64,000 nt of DNA from Chitinilyticum piscinae (lineage in GTDB: Bacteria; Pseudomonadota; Gammaproteobacteria; Burkholderiales; Chitinibacteraceae): positions 228,896 through 292,895 of the forward strand of contig NZ_JADFUA010000005.1 of NCBI RefSeq assembly GCF_015223195.1, written 5' to 3'. A program made the position numbers and the translations under genes. Each line of letters opens with the position of its first letter. Position 1 is the first letter of the stretch. This document shows, one piece after another, positions 1-8,273 of the stretch. The notes beneath the pieces were generated by a model, which worked only from the letters and a program-made list of their open reading frames with translations, was not told the origin of the DNA and searched no databases.

Positions 1-237
1 GTGATCGTTGATGATCAGCGGCACGCCGCTGCCCGCCAAGACCGCTTTCAGTTCGCGCGCGCACAGCAGCCAGTCGCGCTTTTTCCACTGCGGCGCACGC
101 AGCTGCACCACCGTCACGCCGCCGGCGACGGCTTGCTCGGTGGTGCTGACCATGCCGGCCAGACCGCCGCACAGCTCGGGGTCGAGCACCAGATACAACG
201 ACAGATCAATCGGATTCAGTTCACGTTGTGAAGGCAT
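1..237 (-). CDS. thiE: Thiamine-phosphate synthase ThiE, N-terminal part (cut by window edge)
   Basis: ThiE joins the thiazole phosphate and the pyrimidine pyrophosphate to give thiamine monophosphate. Only the first 79 codons lie in the window; the frame stays open to base 1. Visible family features are the first beta strand (LYLVLDPELCGG), the AVAGGVTVVQLR stretch of the TIM barrel, and LIINDH at the edge. The ATG at 237 overlaps the thiM stop codon (TGATG), so thiM and thiE are translationally coupled and share the TPP riboswitch upstream of thiM. The product, a cytoplasmic enzyme, completes the thiazole salvage route begun by ThiM. Family assignment is firm despite truncation. Confidence 0.9.
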   Translation of the reverse strand, partial: MPSQRELNPIDLSLYLVLDPELCGGLAGMVSTTEQAVAGGVTVVQLRAPQWKKRDWLLCARELKAVLAGSGVPLIINDH

Positions 238-1049
238 CAGGCATTGTCCTCGGCGGTGCGCAACTGTGCCGGCGCAATCACCGTCAGCGCATCGAGGAAG
301 GACATCTTGAACGAGCCAGTGCCTTCCGAACAATCGAAGGCCCGCTCGCCACATACGCCCAAGATGCCGCAGGCGGCAGCCACCGCCAGCAGGCGATCCG
401 GCGCGTCGGCCAGGAAGGCGGCCACCACTGCCGACAGCGCACAACCAGTGCCGACCACCCGGGTCATCCGCACATGCCCCCAGAGGGTGGCCAGCACGCG
501 CTCACCATCCGTGATGTAATCGGTTTCGCCGGTTACCGCGACAATCGCACCGGTATCCCGCGCCAGCTGTTTGGCGGCCTTCACGGCGCTTTGCGATGAC
601 GCCGTGCTGTCGACGCCACGTCCACCGGCAGCCAGCCCGGCCAGCGCCAGAATTTCCGAGGCATTGCCGCGAATGGCGGCTGGCTTGAATGCCAGCAGCT
701 CGCGCGCGGCATCCGAGCGGTAGGAGAGCACGCCAACCGCCACCGGGTCGAGCACCCAGGGCGTGCCAGCCTTCTGCGCAGCAGCAGCCGCAATCTTCAT
801 CGCGGCCAAGCGCGCCGGATAGAGGGTGCCGACGTTGATCAGGAGGGCGGAGGCGATGGCGGCGAATTCGCCGGCTTCTTCCTCGGCGACGATCATGGCG
901 GGGGCCGCGCCGATGGCGAGCAGCACATTGGCAGTGAATTCCTGTACCACCTCGTTGGTCATCACATGCACGAGGGGGGTATTGTCACGCAAGCGCTGCA
1001 ATTCGCCTGCCAGCTGCTGATAGGTAACGGGAGTATGTGTAATTGTCAT
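237..1049 (-). CDS. thiM: Hydroxyethylthiazole kinase ThiM
   Basis: ThiM phosphorylates 4-methyl-5-(2-hydroxyethyl)thiazole with ATP in thiamine salvage. The 270-residue protein has the usual family length, with [19 protein letters not shown] near the N-terminus, [12 protein letters not shown] in the middle, and the anion-hole/catalytic stretch [15 protein letters not shown] near the C-terminus; the Cys in GTGC is the conserved active-site cysteine. The frame is open further upstream, but that part is the riboswitch, so the ATG at 1049 (MTITHTPV) is chosen. It is followed by thiE with overlapping stop and start codons. Expression is expected to fall when thiamine pyrophosphate is plentiful. 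Confidence 0.95.
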   Translation of the reverse strand: MTITHTPVTYQQLAGELQRLRDNTPLVHVMTNEVVQEFTANVLLAIGAAPAMIVAEEEAGEFAAIASALLINVGTLYPARLAAMKIAAAAAQKAGTPWVLDPVAVGVLSYRSDAARELLAFKPAAIRGNASEILALAGLAAGGRGVDSTASSQSAVKAAKQLARDTGAIVAVTGETDYITDGERVLATLWGHVRMTRVVGTGCALSAVVAAFLADAPDRLLAVAAACGILGVCGERAFDCSEGTGSFKMSFLDALTVIAPAQLRTAEDNA

Positions 1050-1091
1050 GGCGCGCCTCTGCGTGGCCGGCAGCAAAGTCCGGCTAGCGCC

Positions 1092-1180
1092 ATGACTTCC
1101 CTCCGCCGGTATGATCCGGATCAGGTATGCGGGTGTCATCTCAGCCACCAGTGATTTCCGACCGGCGGCACCCCGAGTCT
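1092..1180 (-). promoter_or_regulatory. TPP riboswitch (THI element) controlling thiM-thiE
   Basis: Read on the minus strand, the element has the consensus order of a thiamine pyrophosphate riboswitch: ACTCGGGGTGCC at the 5' end, GGCTGAGATGA, then ACCTGATCCGGATCATACC and GGCGGAGGGAAGTCA at the 3' end. It ends about 45 bases before the thiM start, which fits control of translation or early termination, though no clear terminator hairpin could be picked out. The remaining 190 bases up to the next plus-strand gene hold only the thiM promoter region and the leader of that gene; nothing else was recognised there. Confidence 0.95.
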
Positions 1181-1370
1181 TGCCGCAGATTGTCCGGCGC
1201 GGCAGCAGGCGGGGTCAAGGGTGGTCGCAGGCAAACTGCAGCGGGCTTGATCCAGATCGGGAGAAACAGACGGATGGCAATTTCGCACCGTGGCAGGACG
1301 GAAAGGGCCGGTCTAGGCTCAAACCTGCTGCACCTACCCGCAGCGCCATCCCGATGCAAGGAGCCCGAAG

Positions 1371-1583
1371 ATGAGCGGTTTGAATATCGATGTGAATATC
1401 GATAAGCACCTCAATGCCACACTGGTGGTCGAATGCCCGGAATGCGGGCATGAAATCACCCACCACCTGAAAACGCTGACGCCGGACAGCATCCTGCCCT
1501 GCACCTGCGGCACGCGCATCGGGCTGAGTGACCAGCACCTCAGGCGGGCCCAGTCGCTGCACACGCAAAGCATTGCGCGTTAA
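1371..1583 (+). CDS. Small cysteine-rich protein, zinc-ribbon-like
   Basis: This 70-residue protein is not one I can name. It carries a CPECGHEI knuckle and, about 27 residues later, CTCGTRIGL, which together could bind one zinc ion as a short ribbon; three histidines (positions 13, 25-27 region) lie nearby. There is no signal peptide or membrane segment. A strong ribosome binding site (AAGGAG, 7 bases before the ATG) supports that it is translated. It stands alone between the thiM riboswitch region and another small gene. Nucleic-acid or protein binding is a guess from the zinc knuckles only. Confidence 0.7.
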   Translation: MSGLNIDVNIDKHLNATLVVECPECGHEITHHLKTLTPDSILPCTCGTRIGLSDQHLRRAQSLHTQSIAR

Positions 1584-1698
1584 GCCCTTATATCCATGGG
1601 GTTTTACCTTTTGTCTGTCTTACGGCCAGCCTTCTTTAGGATGCAGTATCGTGCAGTAACGCAGGCACCCAACCTGGCTTCAGACCAAGGAGAACCCC

Positions 1699-1902
1699 AT
1701 GCACGCCCCACTGTTCGGCAGTACCCCGCACGACTGGCTTCATGAGATGTCCACCCCGGACCTGATGCGGCTGGCACACGGGCTTTCGCGGCTACAGATC
1801 AGCCAGCCCAGCGCCTTTATCGTCTTCAAGGCCAAAAGCATGCAGGATGCCATCCAGTGCATCCTGATGGAGCGGGCTGCGCAGGAGAGCACCGCCGCCT
1901 GA
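1699..1902 (+). CDS. Small hypothetical protein (67 aa)
   Basis: No family was recognised. The protein is predicted to be mostly alpha-helical and soluble, with an early DWLHEMSTPDLMRLAHGLSR helix region and a second helix near IVFKAKSMQDAIQCILMERA. It has a good ribosome binding site (AAGGAG with spacing of 7 bases) directly before the ATG, and codon use resembles its neighbours. It lies 116 bases after the zinc-ribbon-like gene in the same direction; whether they share a transcript cannot be told. It is followed by a stem-loop at 1936-1968. Confidence 0.6.
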   Translation: MHAPLFGSTPHDWLHEMSTPDLMRLAHGLSRLQISQPSAFIVFKAKSMQDAIQCILMERAAQESTAA

Positions 1903-1935
1903 ATATGCGCTGGCGCAGCCGCTCCTCCCCGGTGT

Positions 1936-1968
1936 GTGCAAGGCCTGCTGGCACAGCTAGCCTTGCAC
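1936..1968. other. Stem-loop in convergent intergenic region
   Basis: The 9-base arms GTGCAAGGC and GCCTTGCAC are perfectly complementary around a 15-base loop. There is no T-run on either side, so it is not a canonical intrinsic terminator, but its place between two convergent genes suggests a role at transcript ends. Confidence 0.4.
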
Positions 1969-2025
1969 GCGCCTAGGGTCGCCTTCACCGACTGACCACA
2001 ACAGCACCGGGCGACCTGCCGGCAA

Positions 2026-3183
2026 TCAGCCGGCCTGGTGCAACCGCTTTGCGAGCAGAGCCAAGCCGGTATCGATGCGGCCGGCATCCGCGTGACTGAA
2101 ATTCAGCCGCAGATAGCTGCTTCCTGCCGGCGCGGCAAAGAAGGCAGAGCCGGGCATGACGGCCACGCGATCGCATTCGAGCAAATCGCGCATCAGCGCC
2201 AGCGTGTCACACGGACGCTGCAATTCCAGCCAGAAAAACAGGCCACCTTGCGGTAGCATCCAGCTGGCGAGCCCCGCTAGATGCCGCGACAGGCTTGCCG
2301 CCATGGCATCCCGGCGTGCACGGTACAACGGCAGGATGCGTGCCAGATGCCGCTGCAGCCTGCCCTGCTGCAGCGCCTCAAGCACCAGCAATTGCGACAG
2401 GCGGTTGCTATGCAGATCGGCAGCCTGCTTCAGGCGCAGCAGATGCGGAAACAGCTCCCGGTGCGCCACCAGATAGCCCAGCCGCAAACCGGGTGCCAGT
2501 ATCTTGGAAAACGAGCCCTGATATACCCAAGGCGTCTGCTTCAGATGCGCAACCAGCGGAGCGGGCGCGGGGGCGTCGTACGCCAGATCGCGATAGGGAT
2601 CATCTTCGAACACCACCGTCCCGCTGCGGTCCAGCTTTGCGGCCCAACGCTGCCGTTCTGCGGCAGACAGGCAGTGTCCGGTTGGATTCTGAAAGGTCGG
2701 ATTCAGATATACCATGCAGGGATTATGGCCCAAGGCCTTATCCATTGCCGAATCAGCATCAATACCCATCCCCTGCTCCAAGCCATGCAGCTCGGCACCA
2801 AACAAGCGAAAGGCCTGCAGCGCCGCCAGATAGGTCGGGGACTCGAGCAGCACGGAACGGCCAGGTTCGATCAGCAGCTTGGCCAGCAGGTCGATGCCTT
2901 GCTGCGAGCCATTCAGAATCAGGACCTGCTCAGCGCTGCAGGGCAGTCCTTGCGCACGCAGCTGGCCGGCAACCTGCTCGCGCAGCGCCGGCTCGCCTTC
3001 CGATGGCCCGTATTGCAAGGCCTGCGCCACCATCGCCGGATCCAGTGCCGCAAGCTCCGGCTGATACAGTGCCTCCGTGGCCGGCAGGCCACCGGCAAAG
3101 GAGATCACGTCGGGGCTCGCAGCAGCGGCGAGAATGTCGCGCACCAGCGAAGAGGTCAATCGGTCGATGCGGGTTGCCAGCAT
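2026..3183 (-). CDS. PLP-dependent class I/II aminotransferase (2-aminoadipate/LysN-like)
   Basis: The 385-residue protein is a fold-type I aminotransferase of the group that includes LysN-type 2-aminoadipate and branched-chain aminotransferases and the enzyme half of MocR regulators. It has FAGGLPATEALYQ at the N-terminus, NGSQQGIDLLAKLL (cofactor phosphate region), YLNPTFQNPTGHCLS (Asn that contacts PLP), EDDPYRDL, the Schiff-base lysine in GSFSKILAPGLRLGY, and the substrate carboxylate-binding arginine in YLRLNFSH. No DNA-binding domain is fused to it. It is transcribed divergently from a MarR regulator 70 bases away; palindromes in the gap suggest it is that regulator's target. Exact substrate is unknown. 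Confidence 0.88.
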   Translation of the reverse strand: MLATRIDRLTSSLVRDILAAAASPDVISFAGGLPATEALYQPELAALDPAMVAQALQYGPSEGEPALREQVAGQLRAQGLPCSAEQVLILNGSQQGIDLLAKLLIEPGRSVLLESPTYLAALQAFRLFGAELHGLEQGMGIDADSAMDKALGHNPCMVYLNPTFQNPTGHCLSAAERQRWAAKLDRSGTVVFEDDPYRDLAYDAPAPAPLVAHLKQTPWVYQGSFSKILAPGLRLGYLVAHRELFPHLLRLKQAADLHSNRLSQLLVLEALQQGRLQRHLARILPLYRARRDAMAASLSRHLAGLASWMLPQGGLFFWLELQRPCDTLALMRDLLECDRVAVMPGSAFFAAPAGSSYLRLNFSHADAGRIDTGLALLAKRLHQAG

Positions 3184-3201
3184 ACTTGCTACCTCGGATT
3201 A

Positions 3202-3224
3202 ATTGGTCAACAATATTGACCAAT
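3202..3224. promoter_or_regulatory. Palindromic operator 1 between aminotransferase and marR
   Basis: Perfect 9-base arms ATTGGTCAA and TTGACCAAT flank a 5-base centre. It overlaps the likely -10 box (TATATT/TTATAT) of a minus-strand promoter for the aminotransferase, whose -35 (TTGACT) lies at 3247-3252. Size and symmetry are typical of MarR dimer sites. Confidence 0.75.
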
Positions 3225-3247
3225 ATAACACCACAACGCCCAATTAA

Positions 3248-3262
3248 GTCAACATGATTGAC
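3248..3262. promoter_or_regulatory. Palindromic operator 2 over the marR start codon
   Basis: GTCAA-CATGA-TTGAC repeats the core of operator 1 and covers the marR ATG and the -35 box of the opposing promoter. Binding here would repress both directions, giving autoregulation. Confidence 0.65.
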
Positions 3263-3721
3263 CAAAACCCATCACAGACCGAGCTTGACCAGGCATTGGA
3301 GCTGATTTTCTATGCCCAGCGCGCCATCACCGCCGAGCCGGATGCCATGCTCGCGCAGTACGAATGGGGGCGCGTGCATCATCGTATCCTCTATTTCGTG
3401 GCCCGCTATCCCGGCATCACCCAGCAGGCACTGCTCGGTATCCTCGGCGTGAGCAAGCAGGCGCTGCACGGTCCAATGAAACAACTGAGCCAGGCGGGCC
3501 TGATCGTCAGCAAACCAGCCGGGCATGACCGGCGCGCCCGCTGCCTGACCCTCACCCCAACCGGAATTGATCTTGAACAAAGCCTGAGCAATCCGCAGCG
3601 GCAACTGCTTGCGCGGGTCTTTCAAAGCCTGGGCAATTCAGTTACGGTGAATTGGGTAACCACCATGCAGGCGCTGAGTGCCCATCTGCGTCAACCACCC
3701 CGGACCGAAGCAGGCGATTAA
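3254..3721 (+). CDS. MarR-family transcriptional regulator
   Basis: The 155-residue protein has the MarR winged-helix layout: an N-terminal dimer helix, then HHRILYFVARYPGITQQALL and GVSKQALHGPMKQLSQAGLI as the recognition helix, and a wing with KPAGHDRRARCLTLTPTG. MarR proteins act as dimers that leave DNA on binding a small ligand. The chosen ATG lacks a Shine-Dalgarno sequence, and operator 2 sits on it; no better start exists in frame. Divergence from the aminotransferase with shared palindromes suggests it represses that gene and itself. The ligand is unknown. Confidence 0.88.
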   Translation: MIDQNPSQTELDQALELIFYAQRAITAEPDAMLAQYEWGRVHHRILYFVARYPGITQQALLGILGVSKQALHGPMKQLSQAGLIVSKPAGHDRRARCLTLTPTGIDLEQSLSNPQRQLLARVFQSLGNSVTVNWVTTMQALSAHLRQPPRTEAGD

Positions 3722-3811
3722 GGCGGGGTTTCTTGACGGGGCTCACGGCAGCTGTGACACCAATTTCATAAGATGGCCAACACACCAATCACGGCCGAGA
3801 GGGAGCTTGCC

Positions 3812-4744
3812 ATGCCCGATTTACGCACCGAATTTCTAGACCTGCCGCTTGCCAATCCGCTGATGAATGCGTCCGGAGTCTGGTGTAGCGTTGCTTCGCA
3901 GCTGGAAGCACTGGCGGAATGCGCAGCCGGTGCCATGGTGACCAAAAGCTGCACGCTTGCACAGCGTGACGGGAATCCCGAGCCGCGCTACCGTGCCACG
4001 CCTTGGGGCAGCATCAACTCGATGGGTTTGCCCAACGAAGGCTTTCCGTACTATCTGAATTACGCCCGCTGCCACGACTATGAGCGCAAGCCGCTGTTCA
4101 TGTCCCTGGCCGGCCTCACACTCGATGACAATCTCACCATGGTTGCCGAGCTGCGCGAGGCGGTCACACCGGTCATCATGGAGCTGAATCTCTCCTGCCC
4201 GAATGTTCCCGGCAAGGCGCAGGTGGGTTACGACTTCGAAGCGATGGATACCTTCATCCACGAAATTGCCGATGCCTATGATCGTCCGTTTGGCGTAAAG
4301 CTCCCGCCCTACTTCGATATCGCGCATTTCGACGAAGCCGCCGCGATTCTGAATGCCTATCCGCAGATTGCCTTTGTCACCTGCATCAATTCGATCGGCA
4401 ACGGGCTGGTAATCGATCCCGTCAGCGAAACCGTGGTCATCCGCCCCAAGGATGGGTTTGGCGGTATTGGCGGGGATTTTGTACTTCCGACAGCGCTGGC
4501 CAATGTGAATGCCTTCTTCCGGCGCTGCCCGGACAAAAAGATCATCGGCTGCGGCGGCGTGCGCAGCGGCGAACAGGTCTTCCTGCACCTGCTGGCCGGC
4601 GCGGCACTGGTACAAGTCGGCACGCAACTGTTCGAAGAAGGTCCGCTGATCTTCCCGCGCCTGCTGGAGGAACTGCAAGCCATCATGACGGCCAAGGGCT
4701 ATGACCGCATCACAGACTTCCAGGGCAAACTGAAGACCCTGTAA
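3812..4744 (+). CDS. pyrD: Dihydroorotate dehydrogenase family protein, class 1A-like
   Basis: This FMN enzyme oxidises dihydroorotate to orotate in pyrimidine synthesis; class 1A enzymes are cytosolic and use fumarate. The 310-residue length matches the class 1A type. Seen are NPLMNASGVWCS, the FMN lysine in MVTKSCTL, NSMGLPNEGF, the active-site cysteine in ELNLSCPNVPGK (class 1 uses Cys as base, class 2 uses Ser), and the phosphate-binding GCGGVRSGEQVF. The start at 3812 is chosen for its GGAG ribosome site; an upstream ATG at 3773 is less likely. Most betaproteobacteria rely on a membrane class 2 PyrD, so this may be a second enzyme. An intrinsic terminator follows. Confidence 0.85.
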   Translation: MPDLRTEFLDLPLANPLMNASGVWCSVASQLEALAECAAGAMVTKSCTLAQRDGNPEPRYRATPWGSINSMGLPNEGFPYYLNYARCHDYERKPLFMSLAGLTLDDNLTMVAELREAVTPVIMELNLSCPNVPGKAQVGYDFEAMDTFIHEIADAYDRPFGVKLPPYFDIAHFDEAAAILNAYPQIAFVTCINSIGNGLVIDPVSETVVIRPKDGFGGIGGDFVLPTALANVNAFFRRCPDKKIIGCGGVRSGEQVFLHLLAGAALVQVGTQLFEEGPLIFPRLLEELQAIMTAKGYDRITDFQGKLKTL

Positions 4745-4769
4745 CGGCTTTGTGAGTCAAGGCCCGTAC

Positions 4770-4804
4770 AGCAGGCTCCCCACAAGGAGCCTGCTTGCTT
4801 TTCC
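4770..4804 (+). terminator. Intrinsic terminator after the dihydroorotate dehydrogenase gene
   Basis: Arms AGCAGGCTCC and GGAGCCTGCT pair around CCACAA and are followed by TGCTTTT. Confidence 0.75.
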
Positions 4805-4850
4805 GGTCCAAAGTAGCGAAGCTGCAAGCAATCGTTTACGGAAAAACGGC

Positions 4851-5588
4851 ATGCGCCACTGGCTTGCACCTCTCGTCCTCTGCTCGGCGCTGGCTGCGGC
4901 TGCGGATCTGCAGGGCTATACGGAAGAATTCCCGCCCTTCAATTATCTCGACAAGGGGGCGCCGGCAGGGCTGGCCAATGACATTCTGGATCGCGTCATG
5001 GCACGCAGCGGGCTGAGCATCGAACGCAGCAGCCTGCCCTGGCCCCGCGCGGTGCAAATGACAGCCAGCAGCCCCAACAGCCTGCTGTATACCACCGTTC
5101 GCACACCGGCACGCGAGGCGCAATATCGCTGGGTTGGCCCCTACGACGATTGCGACGTGGTACTGATCAAGCTGCGCAGCCGCAAAGACCTGCAAATCGG
5201 CAAACTTGAGGATGCGCGCAATTATCTGGTCGGTGCCGTTCGAGGTGCCGCCGCCAGCCAGCTACTGCAGGAAAAGCAGTTTCCAGCACGCAATCTCACC
5301 TTGGTCAGTGATGAGGAAGCGGTGCTGCGCATGCTGTTTGCCGGGCGCACTGATCTGAACGCCGGCATGTTTCTGCCGCATGGTCATCTCGCTCGCCAGC
5401 TGGGCCTGCCGGCACAGGAGATGGAAGTGGCGCACATACTCCAGAAAGGCGGTGGGTGCTATTTCGCCTTTAACAGCAAAGTCGATCCCGCATTATTTGC
5501 GCGCTTTGAAAAAGCTTTCGAGGCACTTCGCAGCAGCGGTGAGCTCCAGCAATTGCAACTGCGTCACGGCGGGCGCAAAGGCTCCTGA
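4851..5588 (+). CDS. Periplasmic solute-binding protein, family 3 (amino-acid-binding type)
   Basis: The 245-residue product starts with a signal peptide (MRHWLAPLVLCSALAAAA, cleavage near ADLQG). The mature part resembles SBP_bac_3 proteins that lack an adjacent transporter, with GYTEEFPPFNYLDKGAPAG as first strand, GLANDILDRVMARSGL, LPWPRAVQMT, and a C-terminal ARFEKAFEALRSSGELQQL helix. No ABC permease or ATPase gene lies nearby, which is common for this subgroup; the ligand is unknown. The start at 4851 is chosen because it gives a proper signal peptide; the frame is open upstream through the terminator, which is unlikely to be coding. The ribosome site is weak. Confidence 0.82.
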   Translation: MRHWLAPLVLCSALAAAADLQGYTEEFPPFNYLDKGAPAGLANDILDRVMARSGLSIERSSLPWPRAVQMTASSPNSLLYTTVRTPAREAQYRWVGPYDDCDVVLIKLRSRKDLQIGKLEDARNYLVGAVRGAAASQLLQEKQFPARNLTLVSDEEAVLRMLFAGRTDLNAGMFLPHGHLARQLGLPAQEMEVAHILQKGGGCYFAFNSKVDPALFARFEKAFEALRSSGELQQLQLRHGGRKGS

Positions 5589-5593
5589 TCCGC

Positions 5594-6223
5594 TCAGTAC
5601 TCGACCGGTACGGGATCAAGGCTGCGCCACAGATACCAGGTGGCTACCGTGCGCCATGGCGCCCAGCGCATGGCCAGTTCTCGCACGGTTTTGCGCGCCA
5701 GGCGTTCACCGTCGTGATAATGCAGTGCGACAGCACGCAACAGGCCGATGTCATCCAGCGGCAGTACATCCGGGCGGAGCAGGTAGAAGATCAGGAACAT
5801 CTCTGCACTCCAGCGCCCGATGCCGCGGATGCTGGTCAGCTCAACGATGACCGCCTCGTCATCCCAGTCAGCCCAGTCGTCCGGATTCAGCCGCCCAGCC
5901 TGATGATGGCTGGCCAGATCGCGCAGGTATTCAACCTTGCGGGCGGACAACCCGCAGCCACGCAATGCTTCGGGGCTTTGCGCCAGAATCCGCCCGCTAT
6001 CGATGCCCCCAAGCAGGCCGTAGAAACGCCCCCAGACGGCATCGGCAGCCTTCACCGATATCTGCTGGCCAACAATCGAGCGCGCCAGTGTCTGCAGTGC
6101 ATCGTCCCGACTTTGCAGGGTAAAGCCCGGATAGGCTGCGATCAGCGTCGCCAGCACCGGATCGGCAGCAGCCAGCTCGTCACAGGCGCGCTCCCAATAG
6201 TGCGGCTGCGTCAGCAAATTCAT
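5594..6223 (-). CDS. alkA: DNA-3-methyladenine glycosylase II (HhH-GPD)
   Basis: The enzyme removes alkylated purines from DNA as the first step of base excision repair. The 209-residue protein is the short form without the N-terminal domain of E. coli AlkA. Visible are LARSIVGQQISVKAADAVW, the lysine-rich LSARKVEYLRDLA, the helix-hairpin-helix LTSIRGIGRWSAEMFL, and the catalytic aspartate in DVLPLDDIGLLRAV. ATG at 6223 is preferred with a GGTGG ribosome site; a GTG three codons upstream is the alternative. Its stop lies six bases from the convergent gene end at 5588. Confidence 0.88.
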   Translation of the reverse strand: MNLLTQPHYWERACDELAAADPVLATLIAAYPGFTLQSRDDALQTLARSIVGQQISVKAADAVWGRFYGLLGGIDSGRILAQSPEALRGCGLSARKVEYLRDLASHHQAGRLNPDDWADWDDEAVIVELTSIRGIGRWSAEMFLIFYLLRPDVLPLDDIGLLRAVALHYHDGERLARKTVRELAMRWAPWRTVATWYLWRSLDPVPVEY

Positions 6224-6281
6224 ACCCACCACCCTAGCAAGCCAGAAAACCGAACAAACATAGCCTGCAGGGCTATACCCA

Positions 6282-7613
6282 TCAAGCGCCTGCCACCGTC
6301 ATGCTCTCGATCAAGACCGAACCCACCCGGCGCGAACTGCCGGGCAGTACATCATCACCAATGGCGACGATCTGGCGGAACATGTCGCGCAAATTGCCGG
6401 CAATGGTGATCTCCTCGACCGGATACTGGATCTGGCCATTCTCCACCCAGAACCCGGCCGCACCTCGCGAATAATCGCCGGTAACCAGATTGATGCCATG
6501 CCCCAGCAGTTCGGTCACATACAGGCCTGTGCCAAGCTCGCGCAGCAGCGCATCGGCCTTGTGCGTGGCCGGAACAATCAGGTTGTGGGCACCACCGGCG
6601 TTGCCCGTGGTCTGCATTCCGAGCTTGCGGGCAGAATAGCTACCCAGGAAATACCCTTTCAGGATACCTGCTTCGACCACATTGCGCCGGCGCGTGGCCA
6701 CCCCTTCGCTGTCAAAGGCGCCGCTTGCCATGCCGCGCGGCAGGAACGGGTCTTCGATGATGGAAACACAGGGTGCAAAAACCTGTGTTTCCAGACTGTC
6801 GAGCAGGAAGCTTGCCTTGCGGTACAGACTGCTGCCACTGACCGCGCTGACCCACTGGCCAATCAGCGAGCCGGCCAGGGGCGCCTCGAACAATACCGGA
6901 TACTGGCCGGTTTTCACCCGTCGTGCGCCCAGTCGGCGCACCGTGCGTTCACCGGCACGCCGGCCCACCCACTCGGGCGAGCCGAGATCGGCCCGGGCGC
7001 GAGCCACGTCATACCAGTAATCCCGCTGCATCCCGACGCCATCCCCGGCGATCACGGCGGCGGACAGGCTGTAGCGCGTATTCATGCCGCCGCCGGCAAA
7101 GCCCAGCGAATTGGCGTAGACCCAGTTGGCGGCATTGGCACTGACGCTGCCGCCTTCCGAATTGCAGATGCGCGGATCAACCGCCCGTGCGGCGGCTTCA
7201 CACGCCTGCGCGGCGGCAATGGCGGCCTCAACCGGCAGTGTTTCCGGATGGTACAGGTCATAGTCGGCAAAATTGCGGGCAAACAGTGCGGGATCCGCCA
7301 GCCCGGCAAACGGGTCAGCCGCCGTATGACGGGCAATCGCCAGTGCTGCTGCCACTGTATCGCGCAAGGCTATCGCGGAAAAATCCGAGGTACTGGCGTG
7401 GCCGCGCTGCTGCCCCAGATAAACCGATACGCCAACCCCCTTGTCACGGTTGTATTCCAGCGTTTCCACTTCACCCATGCGCACGGACACGTTGAGCCCG
7501 CAACCTTCGGAGATTTCGACATCACAGGCACTGGCGCCCTGCTGGTGCGCTTCGGCCAGCACGAGTTGGGCGAGATCATGCAATTGCTGCTGGGTATAAC
7601 TGAATTCGGACAC
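6282..7613 (-). CDS. pmbA: PmbA/TldE metalloprotease subunit
   Basis: PmbA (TldE) forms a heterodimer with TldD that degrades unfolded peptides and matures modified peptides such as microcins. The 443-residue protein fits the family. It has VRMGEVETLEYNRDKGVGVSV near the N-terminus, an internal ASTSDFS, TGNAGGAHNLIV in the C-terminal half and YSRGAAGFWVENGQIQYPVEE near the end. TldE lacks the zinc-binding HExxxH found in TldD, and none is seen here. The start is a GTG. It is divergent from darP (85 bases between starts), an arrangement common in proteobacteria. tldD is not in this window. Confidence 0.93.
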   Translation of the reverse strand: MSEFSYTQQQLHDLAQLVLAEAHQQGASACDVEISEGCGLNVSVRMGEVETLEYNRDKGVGVSVYLGQQRGHASTSDFSAIALRDTVAAALAIARHTAADPFAGLADPALFARNFADYDLYHPETLPVEAAIAAAQACEAAARAVDPRICNSEGGSVSANAANWVYANSLGFAGGGMNTRYSLSAAVIAGDGVGMQRDYWYDVARARADLGSPEWVGRRAGERTVRRLGARRVKTGQYPVLFEAPLAGSLIGQWVSAVSGSSLYRKASFLLDSLETQVFAPCVSIIEDPFLPRGMASGAFDSEGVATRRRNVVEAGILKGYFLGSYSARKLGMQTTGNAGGAHNLIVPATHKADALLRELGTGLYVTELLGHGINLVTGDYSRGAAGFWVENGQIQYPVEEITIAGNLRDMFRQIVAIGDDVLPGSSRRVGSVLIESMTVAGA

Positions 7614-7697
7614 GCTGCGGATTTCCCTTGTGAGGCGATGGGCAAAGTAGCCCGGAGCAAATTTGCTATCATAACTCTTTTGTCAGCCCATTCCGCC

Positions 7698-8273
7698 ATG
7701 AATCAGCAATTTGAACACGACGACGACATCGAACCGGCGAGCAAGAGCCAGCTCAAACGCGAGAGCGAGGAGCTGCAGGCGCTGGGCGAAAAACTGATCC
7801 CGCTGGATCGCAAACAGCTGGAATCACTCAACCTGCCCGACAAACTGTTCGAAGCACTGCTGGAAGCCAAACGCCTCAAGGCGCATGGCGCCATCGCGCG
7901 TCACAAGCAATTCATCGGCAAACTGATGCGTCAGGTGGACCCGGCCCCCATCCATGCACTGCTGGACAAGCTCGCGGGCGTGTCCGACACCCACAACGCG
8001 TGGTTGCACGGGCTGGAGCGCCAGCGTGATCGCTTGCTGAACGATCCGAAGGCGCTGGAAGCCCTGATCGGCGAACATCCGGATCTGGATGTCCAGCAAT
8101 TGCGCCAGCTGATCCGCAATGCCCAGAAAGAAAAAGCCAGCCTTGGCACACCCAAGCCCCTGCCGATGAAGGCGTATCGCGAGCTGTTCAAGCTGCTCAA
8201 GCAGTTCAACCCCGAGCCGCCAATCCCCGGGGTTCTGCGCAGCGATGATGATGACTTCGATGCTGACGAATAA
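7698..8273 (+). CDS. darP: Ribosome biogenesis factor DarP (YjgA, DUF615)
   Basis: DarP binds the late 50S precursor and helps remodel the peptidyl-transferase centre. The 191-residue protein is helical and highly charged, with an acidic start (FEHDDDIEPASKSQLKRES), the core LPDKLFEALLEAKRLKAHGA, RHKQFIGKLMR, and a C-terminal KAYRELFKLLKQF followed by an acidic tail (DDDDFDADE). The ATG at 7698 begins at the conserved acidic region; the frame stays open far upstream only because it runs antisense to pmbA. It is adjacent to pmbA, its usual neighbour, and overlaps the next gene by 29 bases. Confidence 0.93.
   Translation: MNQQFEHDDDIEPASKSQLKRESEELQALGEKLIPLDRKQLESLNLPDKLFEALLEAKRLKAHGAIARHKQFIGKLMRQVDPAPIHALLDKLAGVSDTHNAWLHGLERQRDRLLNDPKALEALIGEHPDLDVQQLRQLIRNAQKEKASLGTPKPLPMKAYRELFKLLKQFNPEPPIPGVLRSDDDDFDADE

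Noticed and set aside
2281..3257. Two plus-strand frames of over 300 codons
   Set aside because: They run antisense to the aminotransferase; no ribosome site or known motif.
6498..7697. 400-codon extension of darP
   Set aside because: The extension is antisense to pmbA; DarP begins at 7698 with its usual acidic start.
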